Shown piece after piece: positions 8,454 to 17,013 of a stretch of 64,000 nucleotides of DNA. The DNA comes from Porphyromonas asaccharolytica DSM 20707 (GTDB lineage Bacteria; Bacteroidota; Bacteroidia; Bacteroidales; Porphyromonadaceae): NCBI RefSeq assembly GCF_000212375.1, contig NC_015501.1, positions 806,001 to 870,000 on the forward strand, in the 5' to 3' direction. A model generated the notes under the pieces. It searched no databases, was not told the DNA's origin, and saw nothing but the letters and a program-made list of their open reading frames with translations. Positions within the stretch are counted from its first letter, which is position 1, and the number at the start of each line of letters is the position of its first letter. The position numbers were made by a program, and so were the translations under genes.

Positions 8454-9044
8454 CTATTGCTTCTTAGTGATAGCGTGATAGATACCGATGAGTAGTCCTA
8501 GAGCGATGAAGGCTCCTGGAGGCAGCACGAAGAGTAGTGCGGAGAAGTCGTTGGGATAAGCGCTCAGACCAAAGAATGAACCGCCTCCGAGCATCTCGCG
8601 TACGATGCCTAGGAGCGTTAGTCCGATGGTGAAGCCTAGTCCGATACCGACACCGTCGAAGAAGGATATGCCGACGCTACTCTTAGAGGCGGTGGACTCG
8701 GCACGTCCGAGGACAATACAGTTGACCACGATCAGCGGGATGAAGATGCCGAGACTCTGATCGAGTGCTGGTAGGTATGCCTTGATAATCATCTGTAGTA
8801 CGGTCACAAAGCCTGCGATCACAACGATAAAGGCGGGGATACGTACCGCATCGGGTATGAGTCGCTTCAGAAGGGAGATCATCACATTGGAGCAGATAAG
8901 CACAAAGGTGGTGGCTAGTCCCATGCTGAGTCCGTTGATGGCCGACGTGGTGGTCGCCAAGGTAGGACACATACCGAGGAGAAGCACGAAGGTGGGGTTC
9001 TCCGTAATGATACCATTGGTAATTGTCTTGATATACTTATTCAT
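8454..9044 (-). CDS. rnfE: Rnf electron transport complex subunit E
   Basis: 196 residues, paralogous to RnfA, with NPTFVLLLGMCPTLA near residue 17 and IVVNCIVLGRAE in the middle, the Cys-containing half-repeats expected in RnfE/NqrD. Integral inner-membrane subunit of the Rnf complex. It starts 9 bp after the rnfG stop, consistent with one polycistronic message. Confidence 0.95.
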   Translation of the reverse strand: MNKYIKTITNGIITENPTFVLLLGMCPTLATTTSAINGLSMGLATTFVLICSNVMISLLKRLIPDAVRIPAFIVVIAGFVTVLQMIIKAYLPALDQSLGIFIPLIVVNCIVLGRAESTASKSSVGISFFDGVGIGLGFTIGLTLLGIVREMLGGGSFFGLSAYPNDFSALLFVLPPGAFIALGLLIGIYHAITKKQ

Positions 9045-9053
9045 GGCGGTGCA

Positions 9054-10202
9054 TTACTTAGTTGATTCGTTGGCAGAAGCCTCTACAAAGATGCGCTGCG
9101 CACGGGCGATGCCCTGTAGGATAGCGCGCGAAGAAACCGTAGAGCCTGAGACAGCGTCTATAGATCCGCCATCTTCACGTAGCTTGAGGCTAGCGGGTGT
9201 GACCTTCTTGCCGATAAGGGACTTCTTCGAGGGCTTGGTGGTAGCGGGGTCTTGGTTGCCTCCGTAATTTTCACTGATGGAGATGAGCTTGCCCGTGGCA
9301 TTGACATCAGCTATGGCAAAGGCTGTGAGTGCGCCGCTATTGTCAAAGCAGACGAGCATCGGGAGACAACGCCCCTCGTAGTCGTCATCACTGGTGGTGA
9401 CAACGAGTAGACCTATGGTCTCACTCATATCGTTGGTGCCGTAGCTCTGGATCAGCCAAGGAGTGCCGTCGTCAGCGGTGCCGGTCTTCTCCTTGTTCAC
9501 AAGGCGATAAGCGGGGAGCAGCGTGTTGAAGAGGCTGTCGATGACCTCTCGCTCGGGGAGCGAACAGTTGCTCTCGGTGGGCTGTGCCGTGGGGCCGCCC
9601 TCGCCGACAACGCTCTGATAGACTCGGTAAGCTCGCTCGATGGCATCGATGAAGGCTCTACTGGAGATGGTCGCTGCGGTGATGGCATCGACCTTACCGC
9701 CGTCCTTAGAGACCTTGAGTGGCGAAGCTTGGCTCATATCTAATCCGCGCACGTCACGGATGAGATCAGCATTCGGAGCGGGAGAGGTGAACCACTCTTG
9801 TATCTTAGCACCTAGTCCTGGCGTCTCCTCGTGCTTGAGCACCTTGAAGCCGACGATCTGGCTCTGCATATCAAAGCCTACCATGATATCTATGTGACCA
9901 GCAAAGCCGGCATCGGTATAGGTCTCGATGGCATAGCCGACGGGCTGACCGCCCTGCATGGCGGGATAAACGATGAGTGGACGAGGCTCGCTCTCGAGTG
10001 CGACAGTGTCTTGCTCTTCGTAAGGATTATTGTCAAAGGCTGGGACGATCTCTTTGATCGCTTCGACCTTAGCTTTCGTCTCGGCCTGTGCGATGGTGTC
10101 TCTGGTCGCTACATTGACCAAGGCTAAGATGCCAGCGATGATCAGACAGATGATCCCGAGTGAGAGGATCATATTGGGGAGTGTAGAGGGTAGCTTCTTC
10201 AT
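9054..10202 (-). CDS. rnfG: Rnf electron transport complex subunit G with duplicated FMN-binding module
   Basis: 382 residues, well above the roughly 200-220 usual for RnfG. One transmembrane helix (about 10-30) precedes an FMN_bind domain with HEETPGLGAKI at 124-134 and the flavinylation-type motif DAITAATISS (acceptor Thr178). A second, diverged copy follows from about 213, ending in DGGSIDAVSGSTVSS (candidate acceptor Thr355). The two motifs share the frame DGG-x-x-DA, so the C-terminal half looks like an internal duplication. The periplasmic flavin passes electrons between RnfB/C and RnfD. The stop of rnfD overlaps its start region by 4 bp. Flavin attachment would need ApbE, which is not in this window. 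Confidence 0.9.
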   Translation of the reverse strand: MKKLPSTLPNMILSLGIICLIIAGILALVNVATRDTIAQAETKAKVEAIKEIVPAFDNNPYEEQDTVALESEPRPLIVYPAMQGGQPVGYAIETYTDAGFAGHIDIMVGFDMQSQIVGFKVLKHEETPGLGAKIQEWFTSPAPNADLIRDVRGLDMSQASPLKVSKDGGKVDAITAATISSRAFIDAIERAYRVYQSVVGEGGPTAQPTESNCSLPEREVIDSLFNTLLPAYRLVNKEKTGTADDGTPWLIQSYGTNDMSETIGLLVVTTSDDDYEGRCLPMLVCFDNSGALTAFAIADVNATGKLISISENYGGNQDPATTKPSKKSLIGKKVTPASLKLREDGGSIDAVSGSTVSSRAILQGIARAQRIFVEASANESTK

Positions 10203-11188
10203 CTTTTAGCCTCCTTTCTAGATTTGACCACATGACCGAAGTGCCGTGGCTTGATGTAGTTGTTGAGTAGTGGGGTGAACGCATTCATAATGAGGATGGC
10301 AAAGGACATACCCTCAGGGTAAGAACCCCACAAGCGGATGATGACGGTGAGTAGTCCGATCATACAGCCGTAGATGAGCTGCGCACGATGCGAGATAGGC
10401 GAGGTGACGTAGTCGGTCGCCATAAAGACCGCACCAAAGAGCAGACCACCAGTCAGTAGGTGGAAGAAGGGACTAGCATACATCGCTGGGTCGTAGAGGT
10501 GCATGATGCCACTCAGTACGAAGGCGGAGACGATGATAGCCACGGGCGTATGCCACGTGATGATGCGTCGGATGAGTAGATAAGCTAAGCCGAGGAGGAT
10601 AGCGATGGCACTCACCTCTCCCATGGAGGAGAAGTTGAAGCCGACGAGGAGCTGCAATGAGTCGGGTAGCTGATCGATAGCGCCTGACTTGAGGATGCCT
10701 AGAGGCGTCGCTGCAGAGACCGCATCGGGAGCTTGCTCAGCAAGACGGGCGGGCAGCTTCCACGTGGTCATCTGCGCAGGATAGGAGATGAGGAGGAAGA
10801 CACGTCCGACGAGTGCGGGGTTGAATATGTTATTGCCCAGTCCGCCAAAAGCCATCTTGCCAATGCCGATGGCGACGACACCACCCATGAGGACGAGCCA
10901 CCAGGGGAGCGAGGCAGGAAGGTTGAAGGCTAGGATGACGCCTGTCAGGAGCGCTGACCCATCTAGTAGCCGACAGGGACGATGCAGGAAGAAGCGGGTG
11001 ATGACCCACTCCGTGAGCATACAGGAGGCTACCGAGATAGCGGTGATAAGTAGAGCGTCTGTCCTAAACTGGTAGAGCATGACGAGGAATGCTGGTATCA
11101 AAGCAATCAGCACCCCATACATATTCTTGCTAATGGTGTCACCGCTATGGATATGCGGTGAGGGTGATACGATGACTTGTTGTGCCAT
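10199..11188 (-). CDS. rnfD: Rnf electron transport complex subunit D
   Basis: 329 residues, polytopic, NqrB-like. The flavinylation-type segment DAVSAATPL is at 155-163 (candidate Thr161), and ATDYVTSPIS lies in the C-terminal third, a signature of RnfD/NqrB. This subunit is thought to carry the ion-translocation pathway and a covalent FMN. It overlaps rnfG by 4 bp, so translation is probably coupled. Confidence 0.95.
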   Translation of the reverse strand: MAQQVIVSPSPHIHSGDTISKNMYGVLIALIPAFLVMLYQFRTDALLITAISVASCMLTEWVITRFFLHRPCRLLDGSALLTGVILAFNLPASLPWWLVLMGGVVAIGIGKMAFGGLGNNIFNPALVGRVFLLISYPAQMTTWKLPARLAEQAPDAVSAATPLGILKSGAIDQLPDSLQLLVGFNFSSMGEVSAIAILLGLAYLLIRRIITWHTPVAIIVSAFVLSGIMHLYDPAMYASPFFHLLTGGLLFGAVFMATDYVTSPISHRAQLIYGCMIGLLTVIIRLWGSYPEGMSFAILIMNAFTPLLNNYIKPRHFGHVVKSRKEAKR

Positions 11189-11240
11189 AAGCTATATATC
11201 GTAGTCGATGATGAGGATCGGTGATCTGTCTCAGTGTGTA

Positions 11241-12593
11241 TTACTTCTTGCGGGCTCGCATGATACCCATGACGGTCTGCTTGCCGACACGTATGTAGTC
11301 GAGGAGCGGTCGTCCTGCTGGGCAGGTGTAGCTACAAGAGCCGCACTCGATGCAGTCGGCGATGTAGTTGTGCTCGGTACTCTCCCAGTCTTTGTAGATC
11401 GTGTCACGCATGAGGAAGGCGGGGTTGAGGCCCATCGGACAGACCGATACGCACTTACCGCAGCGTATACAGTCGTGCATCTCGGGGCGCGTTGACTCCT
11501 TGGCGGAGAGGATAAGTAGTCCTGACGAACCCTTGGCTACGGGTATGTCGGTGCTAACAAGTGCTCGTCCCATCATAGGACCACCTCCGATGATCTTGCC
11601 AGGCTCCTCAGCATAACCTCCCGCAGCGTCGATAAGCGTCTGCATAGGCGTACCGATGCGTGCCTTGAAGTTGGACGGACGTGCGATAGCTCGTCCGGTG
11701 ACTGTGATGATGCGCTCGATGAGTGGCTTGTGCTTCATGACCGCCTCGTAGATAGCGAAGGTGGTCCCGACATTCTGCACGATAGCACCTGTAGAGATAG
11801 GTAGCGCACCTGAGGCAACCTGCTTGCGGATCAGGGCGTCGATGAGTTGCTTCTCGCCACCTTGCGGGTAGCGCTTCTTGAGCGGTACGACGGCGATGCT
11901 TTGTCCCTCGGGAAGGAACTCTTTGGCACGCTCCGCAGCGTCACGCATGATGCGTATAGCGTCGGGTTTGTTATTCTCAATGCCTATGAGCGTGCGAGGA
12001 GCATTGGCAGCCTTCATGATGATCGCGCAGCCTACCATGATCTCCATCGCCTTGACACGCATGAGCGCATCATCGCTCGTGAGGTAGGGCTCACACTCGA
12101 CGGCGTTGATGATGACGTAGTCGGCACTCTGACCAGGAGGCGGCGACAGCTTAACATGCGTCGGGAAGGTCGCACCGCCCATACCGACGATGCCCATCTC
12201 AGCGATGCGGTCGATGATCTGCTTGGCATCAAGCTCAATGTCTGTGACAAGGGTGTCTGTCTGGTCAATGTAGTCCACCCACTCATCACCATCGACCTTG
12301 ATAAAGACGGCGGGCTTCTTAAAGCCGCTAGCGTCAGTGATCTGATCTACCTTAGTAACGGTGCCAGAGACCGAGGAGTGGATATTTGCGGAGACAAAAC
12401 CGCCAGCCTTGCCTAGGAGCGTACCTACGCGCACCTTGTCGCCTTTGTTGACGACAGCGGTGGCGGGCGCACCAATATGCTGTGCTAATGTGATGACCAC
12501 CTCGTCTGGAGGAGCGACAACGGTGATAGGTACCCCGGCGCTGATCTTATGGTCATGGGGATGGATACCCCCTATTCTAAATGTCTTTGCCAT
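11241..12593 (-). CDS. rnfC: Rnf electron transport complex subunit C
   Basis: 450 residues. N-terminal RnfC barrel-sandwich domain (RIGGIHPHDHK), then the NADH/FMN domain with GMGGATFPTHVKL and YVIINAVECEPYLTSDD, then two 4Fe-4S motifs in the last 90 residues, CIRCGKCVSVCP and CIECGSCSYTCP. This is the peripheral subunit that exchanges electrons with NAD(H). It begins 9 bp after the rnfB stop. Confidence 0.97.
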   Translation of the reverse strand: MAKTFRIGGIHPHDHKISAGVPITVVAPPDEVVITLAQHIGAPATAVVNKGDKVRVGTLLGKAGGFVSANIHSSVSGTVTKVDQITDASGFKKPAVFIKVDGDEWVDYIDQTDTLVTDIELDAKQIIDRIAEMGIVGMGGATFPTHVKLSPPPGQSADYVIINAVECEPYLTSDDALMRVKAMEIMVGCAIIMKAANAPRTLIGIENNKPDAIRIMRDAAERAKEFLPEGQSIAVVPLKKRYPQGGEKQLIDALIRKQVASGALPISTGAIVQNVGTTFAIYEAVMKHKPLIERIITVTGRAIARPSNFKARIGTPMQTLIDAAGGYAEEPGKIIGGGPMMGRALVSTDIPVAKGSSGLLILSAKESTRPEMHDCIRCGKCVSVCPMGLNPAFLMRDTIYKDWESTEHNYIADCIECGSCSYTCPAGRPLLDYIRVGKQTVMGIMRARKK

Positions 12594-12602
12594 AGCTTCG
12601 TG

Positions 12603-13538
12603 TTAATCTTTCTGAGGTACAGATGCTGTTGAGGAGGTAGCAGCAGGAGCTGCAGAGGCAGCGGCTGTTGCCATGGCGGGAGCAGGCTTGTCGGCTGGCG
12701 CTGGCTTTTCTGCAGGTTCTTTGCGTGGCGGGAAGTTGATCTCATGGATAGCTCCCGTCGGGCACTCGGCCGCACACTTGCGACATAGACGACACTTCTG
12801 ATGGTCTATGTAAGCGAGATTGTTATCTATCGTGATTGCCTCAAACTGGCATACCTTAAAGCACTTGCTACATCCGATACACGCGTTGGCGCAGGCTTTA
12901 CGTGCCACGCCACCCTTGTCCTTATTAACGCAGCTGACGTAGAGACGGCGTCCCTTGGGACCCTTCTTGCGGAGCTCGATGATCATCTTCGGACAAGCTT
13001 TGACACACGCTCCACAGGCGGTACACTTATCTTCGTCTACCTCGGGGAGCCCCGTCTCGGGGTTCATGTGGATCGCGTCAAAGTCGCACACAGCGACACA
13101 GTCGCCATTGCCTAGACAGCCGTAGCTACATCCCGTCTCGCCACTGTACAGAGTCGACTCGATCTTGCAGCTTCGAGCTCCTATATAAGTATTGACTCGT
13201 GGACGTGCCTCGCAGGTACCATTACAGCGCACGACCGCTACGAGTGGGTCGCTCTTGGCAACGCTTTGACCGAGGATCGCTGCCACTTTGGTCATAACGG
13301 GCTCTCCGCCCACGGGGCACCAGAGCCCCTCAAGAGAGGAGGCTTCGCAGCAAGCCTTGGCAAAGCCGGCACAGCCAGGGTGACCACAGCCACCGCAGTT
13401 GGCCTGAGGAAGGACCTCAGCAACCTCGCCGATGCGCGGATCTTCTTTTACTTCAAATTTCTTGGAGGTAATAAAGAGTAGGACGGCACTTATGAGTGCT
13501 ATCACTACAAGGACAAGTATGGTGGGTAGTATTGTCAT
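12603..13538 (-). CDS. rnfB: Rnf electron transport complex subunit B (multi-cluster ferredoxin-like)
   Basis: 311 residues from the ATG at 13538; a longer frame begins at 13601 but only the shorter start puts the hydrophobic anchor MTILPTILVLVV at the terminus. The Fe-S domain with CGGCGHPGC near residue 47 is followed by ferredoxin motifs CTACGACVKACP, CIGCSKCFKVCQ and CRLCRKCAAECP. The C-terminus is a 50-residue Ala/Pro-rich tail. RnfB accepts electrons from soluble ferredoxin; a small ferredoxin gene lies at 36909. Confidence 0.95.
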   Translation of the reverse strand: MTILPTILVLVVIALISAVLLFITSKKFEVKEDPRIGEVAEVLPQANCGGCGHPGCAGFAKACCEASSLEGLWCPVGGEPVMTKVAAILGQSVAKSDPLVAVVRCNGTCEARPRVNTYIGARSCKIESTLYSGETGCSYGCLGNGDCVAVCDFDAIHMNPETGLPEVDEDKCTACGACVKACPKMIIELRKKGPKGRRLYVSCVNKDKGGVARKACANACIGCSKCFKVCQFEAITIDNNLAYIDHQKCRLCRKCAAECPTGAIHEINFPPRKEPAEKPAPADKPAPAMATAAASAAPAATSSTASVPQKD

Positions 13539-13554
13539 AGGAGTGTGTATGAAC

Positions 13555-13977
13555 TTACTTTTTTCGCACGATAAAGGCAAAGGTTCGCTCAAACCGGTCA
13601 CGTAAGAGCCATAGCAGGAGCATATATGCGGCGGCTACACCCAGAGCGATCAATATCTGAGCCAGCGTACCTACCTCTAGGTAGCTTAGGAGGACGGTTA
13701 TAGCAATGATTAGAATCGTAGGGATGATCATCGTGAGGAGTACGGCACGCATACCCAGCGAGCTACGCATCTCTAGAGAGACCTGATCACCGACAGCCAC
13801 CTCGTCTGGTAGCTGTGAGCGATCGATCGTGATCGTCTCCAGACGGCTCTCTGAGGCGTGGCAATGCCCCGCAGCCTCGCAGTTACTACAAGCAGATGGA
13901 CGTAGCACCGTGAGACGCACTTCTCCGCCTTGTATGGCAGTTACGGTGGCATTTCGTTCTATACATTCAGACTTCAT
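13555..13977 (-). CDS. rseC: RseC/SoxR-reducing system family membrane protein, first gene of the rnf operon
   Basis: 140 residues from the ATG at 13977 (an upstream in-frame start exists but would overlap the promoter box). It has the RseC pattern: a small N-terminal domain with Cys-x2-Cys and Cys-x-Ala (CSNCEAAGHCHA), then two adjacent transmembrane helices. In Bacteroidales this gene regularly heads the rnf cluster, suggesting a role in maturation or regulation. A TACCTTTG box at 14017-14024 is the likely operon promoter. Confidence 0.85.
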   Translation of the reverse strand: MKSECIERNATVTAIQGGEVRLTVLRPSACSNCEAAGHCHASESRLETITIDRSQLPDEVAVGDQVSLEMRSSLGMRAVLLTMIIPTILIIAITVLLSYLEVGTLAQILIALGVAAAYMLLLWLLRDRFERTFAFIVRKK

Positions 13978-14016
13978 CGACTCTATGGATTCGCATTGCT
14001 GCAACCTTCGCAATCG

Positions 14017-14024
14017 CAAAGGTA
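14017..14024 (-). promoter_or_regulatory. -7 element candidate for the rseC-rnf operon
   Basis: TACCTTTG on the minus strand, 40 bp upstream of the chosen rseC start. No TTG at the ideal -33 distance. It supports the 13977 start because the longer frame would begin at or inside this promoter. Confidence 0.5.
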
Positions 14025-14105
14025 GCAATAAATAATTAGTCTAAGTATGGTAGTCGGGTACAAAATGCTATCGCACATTCCTCCGAAAAGCCCTCTCAGA
14101 GCCTC

Positions 14106-15131
14106 TTACCTAGACTCACAGAAGGCTGTGATAGCCTCTAAGAGCTTCGCATTGTCTGTCGCATCACGAGAGGTGATACGCACCATTTCGCCCTTGATCC
14201 CTCGTAGATTGGTCGCATCGTAGAGCGCTATATTGTGCTCCTCGAGCAGGTATTTGATCAGCTCAGCGGCTGTGGCACAGTGTATCTGAACTAAGAAGAA
14301 AGGTGCATCGCTCGGCATCACCTCGAGGCCATCTATCTGGCGAAGTTTGGTCTCTAGCTCGAGCGCATTGCGCTGCCACTTGCGGATCGGGAGCGTAAAC
14401 TGTGCAGGGTGAATCAGGATATACTTAGCCACCTCGACGGCCATCGTGCTGACCGACCACGGGTCGACCACTTTCTGTATTTCCTTGATAATCTTCTTGT
14501 CGGCTGTTACGTAGCCGATGCGTAGTCCTGGCAGACCATACGTCTGCGTGAACGAACTGACGAAAATAATGTTAGGGTGTCCCTTTACATCGCTCAGTGT
14601 AAGCGTCGGCTGGGTCGTAAAGGTTGCGTAAGACTGATCGATCACAAAGTAGACCGATGGGTAGCGCCCTATGAGCTCCAGCAGCTCAGCGCGAGAGCGC
14701 AAGCGTCCCGTAGGATTATTTGGCGAGCAGATCCAGCAAAACTCCTGACCCTCGAGTTGTATCTCCTGCGTCTCAATATCTTCTGGCAGATAGGTTAGCT
14801 GCCATCCGTATCGCTTGGTGGCCAGCTCGTAGTGCTGATAGGAGGGGACGAGGATCACTCCTTTCTTTCCTGCAAAAGCCTCTGCAATAGCGTAGAAAGC
14901 TGCCGTACGGCCAGCCGTGATCACTATATTGTCTATATGTAGCGCATTGCGCTTGGAGATCATAGTCCGTAGTGTCTTGTAGTCGCTCTCTGGATAGAAG
15001 CGCATCATCTCGACCATGCGATCGTTGAGATGCTCTGAGAGCTTCGTGAGCTCAGGGGCAAACCAGGTGGAGGTGTCAAATTGTAAGGGTGGACACGTTG
15101 TAGTCGTACTGCTTGGAGTGTTCTTTTTCAT
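14106..15131 (-). CDS. Aminotransferase class I/II fold protein lacking the PLP lysine
   Basis: 341 residues from the ATG at 15131. The fold of HisC/CobD-like aminotransferases is clear: TAGRTAAFYAIAEA (phosphate-binding turn), CSPNNPTG, VIDQSYATF (Asp that pairs with the PLP nitrogen) and the C-terminal VRITSRD arginine. At the Schiff-base position the usual SK-x-x-GL-x-GLR reads TQTYGLPGLR, so Gln196 (codon CAG at 14544-14546) replaces the lysine. The protein is therefore either catalytically dead, regulatory, or uses another chemistry. It follows the GH3 gene by 40 bp on the same strand. The substrate is unknown. Confidence 0.85.
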   Translation of the reverse strand: MKKNTPSSTTTTCPPLQFDTSTWFAPELTKLSEHLNDRMVEMMRFYPESDYKTLRTMISKRNALHIDNIVITAGRTAAFYAIAEAFAGKKGVILVPSYQHYELATKRYGWQLTYLPEDIETQEIQLEGQEFCWICSPNNPTGRLRSRAELLELIGRYPSVYFVIDQSYATFTTQPTLTLSDVKGHPNIIFVSSFTQTYGLPGLRIGYVTADKKIIKEIQKVVDPWSVSTMAVEVAKYILIHPAQFTLPIRKWQRNALELETKLRQIDGLEVMPSDAPFFLVQIHCATAAELIKYLLEEHNIALYDATNLRGIKGEMVRITSRDATDNAKLLEAITAFCESR

Positions 15132-15171
15132 CGTACTAGGCTTATTTAGATAGCTAAGTGTGCGCTGTATG

Positions 15172-16488
15172 TTATTTCTTATGAGATACTTTGTTCTGTA
15201 GTTGCTCGGCAAAAGAGACCAGTTCAGGCGTGTGCAGCGCCTCGTATAGCTCCTCCTTATTATATATAGAACGCTCTAGCATCTCTCCCGCATGAAGTAA
15301 GAGCTTGTAGCAGAGGATACGCAGGCAGCGATCCCGGATCGTCTCCTCTGAGAGGATCCCAGCATGATAAGCGGAGAGTAGCTCCTTGTAGCTCTGTAGC
15401 GGGTCTAGTGGCCCGAGGAGCAAGTCATTGCCTGCTAAGATAGCCGCCACAGATATGGGCAAACCCTCAGCACGTTGTACGCCCCGCATCTCCAGTCCAT
15501 CGGTGAAGATGAGCCCCTTAAAGCCCATTTGCTCACGCAGCAACTCCGTCACGACAGCGTGACTCAGCGAGGAGGGACAGGTTACATCAGGCTCTAGAGC
15601 TGGCACCGAGAGATGCGCCACCATGATTCCCCCGAGACCGGCCTCTATGTAGGCGCGGAAGGGTGCTAGCTCCACCTGCTGGAGCTCCTCTAGACTGCCC
15701 GACACGGTGGGGAGCGTCTTGTGCGAATCCTTGTCCGTATTGCCATGCCCCGGGAAGTGCTTAGCGACCGATAGTACCCCGCCATCCTCCATGCCCCTCG
15801 CCAAGGCCAGTCCATGCGAGATCACAATGTCGGGCGTAGCGCCTAGGCTGCGGGTGCCGATGACCGGATTCTTCGGATTGTTATTGACATCCAGCACTGG
15901 CGCAAAGCTCACTTGGATGCCCATCACACGGCATTGCAGCGCCATGTGCTGCCCGAGGGTGTACATCTCCTCTGGCGTGCAGTGATCGGCCAGCAGCTTC
16001 ATACGCGGATAGCGTATCGTCCCCTGGAGACGCATCGCCAGTCCCCACTCCGCATCGGCCGTGATCAGCAGCGGTATGCGTGAGCGCTCCTGAAGGAGAC
16101 GGGTGAGCCGATACTGATCGTAGGCCTCTCCCTTGCGAAAAAGGATGCCACCTGGACGAATCTTGTCGATAAGCTGCAGATAGCGCGCTTGAGAAGCCGA
16201 GTCGTAGCGAGGCTCCCAGATCGGGATGATCAATTGCCCGATCTGCTCCTCGATCGTCATCTTCTGGAGCTGTCGCGTCGCTTCTTGTAGCAGGCTGTCG
16301 GTGCGTTGATCATATATATCTAGTAGATGGGTCGGCAGTTGCTGTGCCGCCGTATCGGCACCAGCGCACCCCACGAGTAGCACCAGCAATAGAGACACCG
16401 ACGAGACCAGACGCCCCGAAGGTCTCCATCCTCGTACCCTCGCATAGAGCGAGACAAGCCAACGATCCGATCGCAAGAGATAGTTCAT
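15172..16488 (-). CDS. Glycoside hydrolase family 3 lipoprotein, NagZ-like beta-N-acetylhexosaminidase
   Basis: 438 residues. The hydrophobic leader ending LLVGC gives a lipobox Cys near residue 41, so it is probably membrane-anchored. The GH3 catalytic domain shows KHFPGHGNTDKDSHKTLP, the NagZ loop containing the Asp-His dyad, and LIFTDGLEMRGV with the nucleophile Asp. NagZ-type enzymes remove N-acetylglucosamine from peptidoglycan fragments. Unlike cytoplasmic NagZ this one is exported. A -7 box at 16608-16615 may drive it. Confidence 0.9.
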   Translation of the reverse strand: MNYLLRSDRWLVSLYARVRGWRPSGRLVSSVSLLLVLLVGCAGADTAAQQLPTHLLDIYDQRTDSLLQEATRQLQKMTIEEQIGQLIIPIWEPRYDSASQARYLQLIDKIRPGGILFRKGEAYDQYRLTRLLQERSRIPLLITADAEWGLAMRLQGTIRYPRMKLLADHCTPEEMYTLGQHMALQCRVMGIQVSFAPVLDVNNNPKNPVIGTRSLGATPDIVISHGLALARGMEDGGVLSVAKHFPGHGNTDKDSHKTLPTVSGSLEELQQVELAPFRAYIEAGLGGIMVAHLSVPALEPDVTCPSSLSHAVVTELLREQMGFKGLIFTDGLEMRGVQRAEGLPISVAAILAGNDLLLGPLDPLQSYKELLSAYHAGILSEETIRDRCLRILCYKLLLHAGEMLERSIYNKEELYEALHTPELVSFAEQLQNKVSHKK

Positions 16489-16889
16489 ACTGCCACGATA
16501 ACTGCTGCTAACCTAATGGGTATAAAATAAAGTGTGCGACGCCCACACATCCGAGAGTCCGAGACCTATCCCAAAGGACACACCCCGTTCCCAATGCGCT
16601 CTCTGTGCAAAGATAGAGAAATCGGTGCAAACGAATAGCTTCCCCTCCAGACGACACTCCCGTCTGACACCCGAAGAGATGGTGGAGGTCAAGACGCTCG
16701 GCATGACGATCAGACCACATCGGCATGGCATCGCAGGAAATGGGTGATCTCCACGTGGGTATTTCCGAATTCCTTCGTAGGGGATCCTTCTTTTCGTGAG
16801 CGCAATCCCGAAGGATTAGGTTACAAGTTGTCTATAGTACACTGATCTCAGACAAACTAAACACGCTTTACCAAAAGAGTCGTACGCTA
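16489..16889. other. Gene-free interval with a degenerate family-1 repeat fragment
   Basis: No convincing gene on either strand. A TATCTTTG box lies at 16608-16615 (minus). Around 16748-16782 there is a short CTCCACGTGGG stretch and a TTCCTTCGTAGGGG stretch that look like a decayed piece of the CACGTG-rich repeat seen in four fuller copies. Confidence 0.5.
16608..16615 (-). promoter_or_regulatory. -7 element candidate for the GH3 gene
   Basis: TATCTTTG on the minus strand, 120 bp upstream of the GH3 start; no matched -33 TTG. Confidence 0.3.
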
Positions 16890-16920
16890 TTGACATTTTT
16901 CTGAAAAAGGACTACATTTG
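16890..16920 (+). promoter_or_regulatory. Bacteroidetes-type promoter of the T9SS surface protein
   Basis: TTG at 16890-16892, a 20-bp spacer and TACATTTG at 16913-16920: a full match to the TTG-N20-TAnnTTTG pattern. The start codon is 94 bp downstream. Confidence 0.7.
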
Positions 16921-17013
16921 CTACAACTTGGTGCCGAGATCCCGTCGCAAGATCCGCGATCAAACTTGCCATAGTCGAAAATGATCCTGTAAACAACATT
17001 AATATAAGAGATT

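Noticed and set aside
16513-16747. Small overlapping frames of 71-72 codons upstream of the GH3 gene
   Set aside because: They occur on both strands over the same DNA, have no family resemblance, and one overlaps a -7 box.
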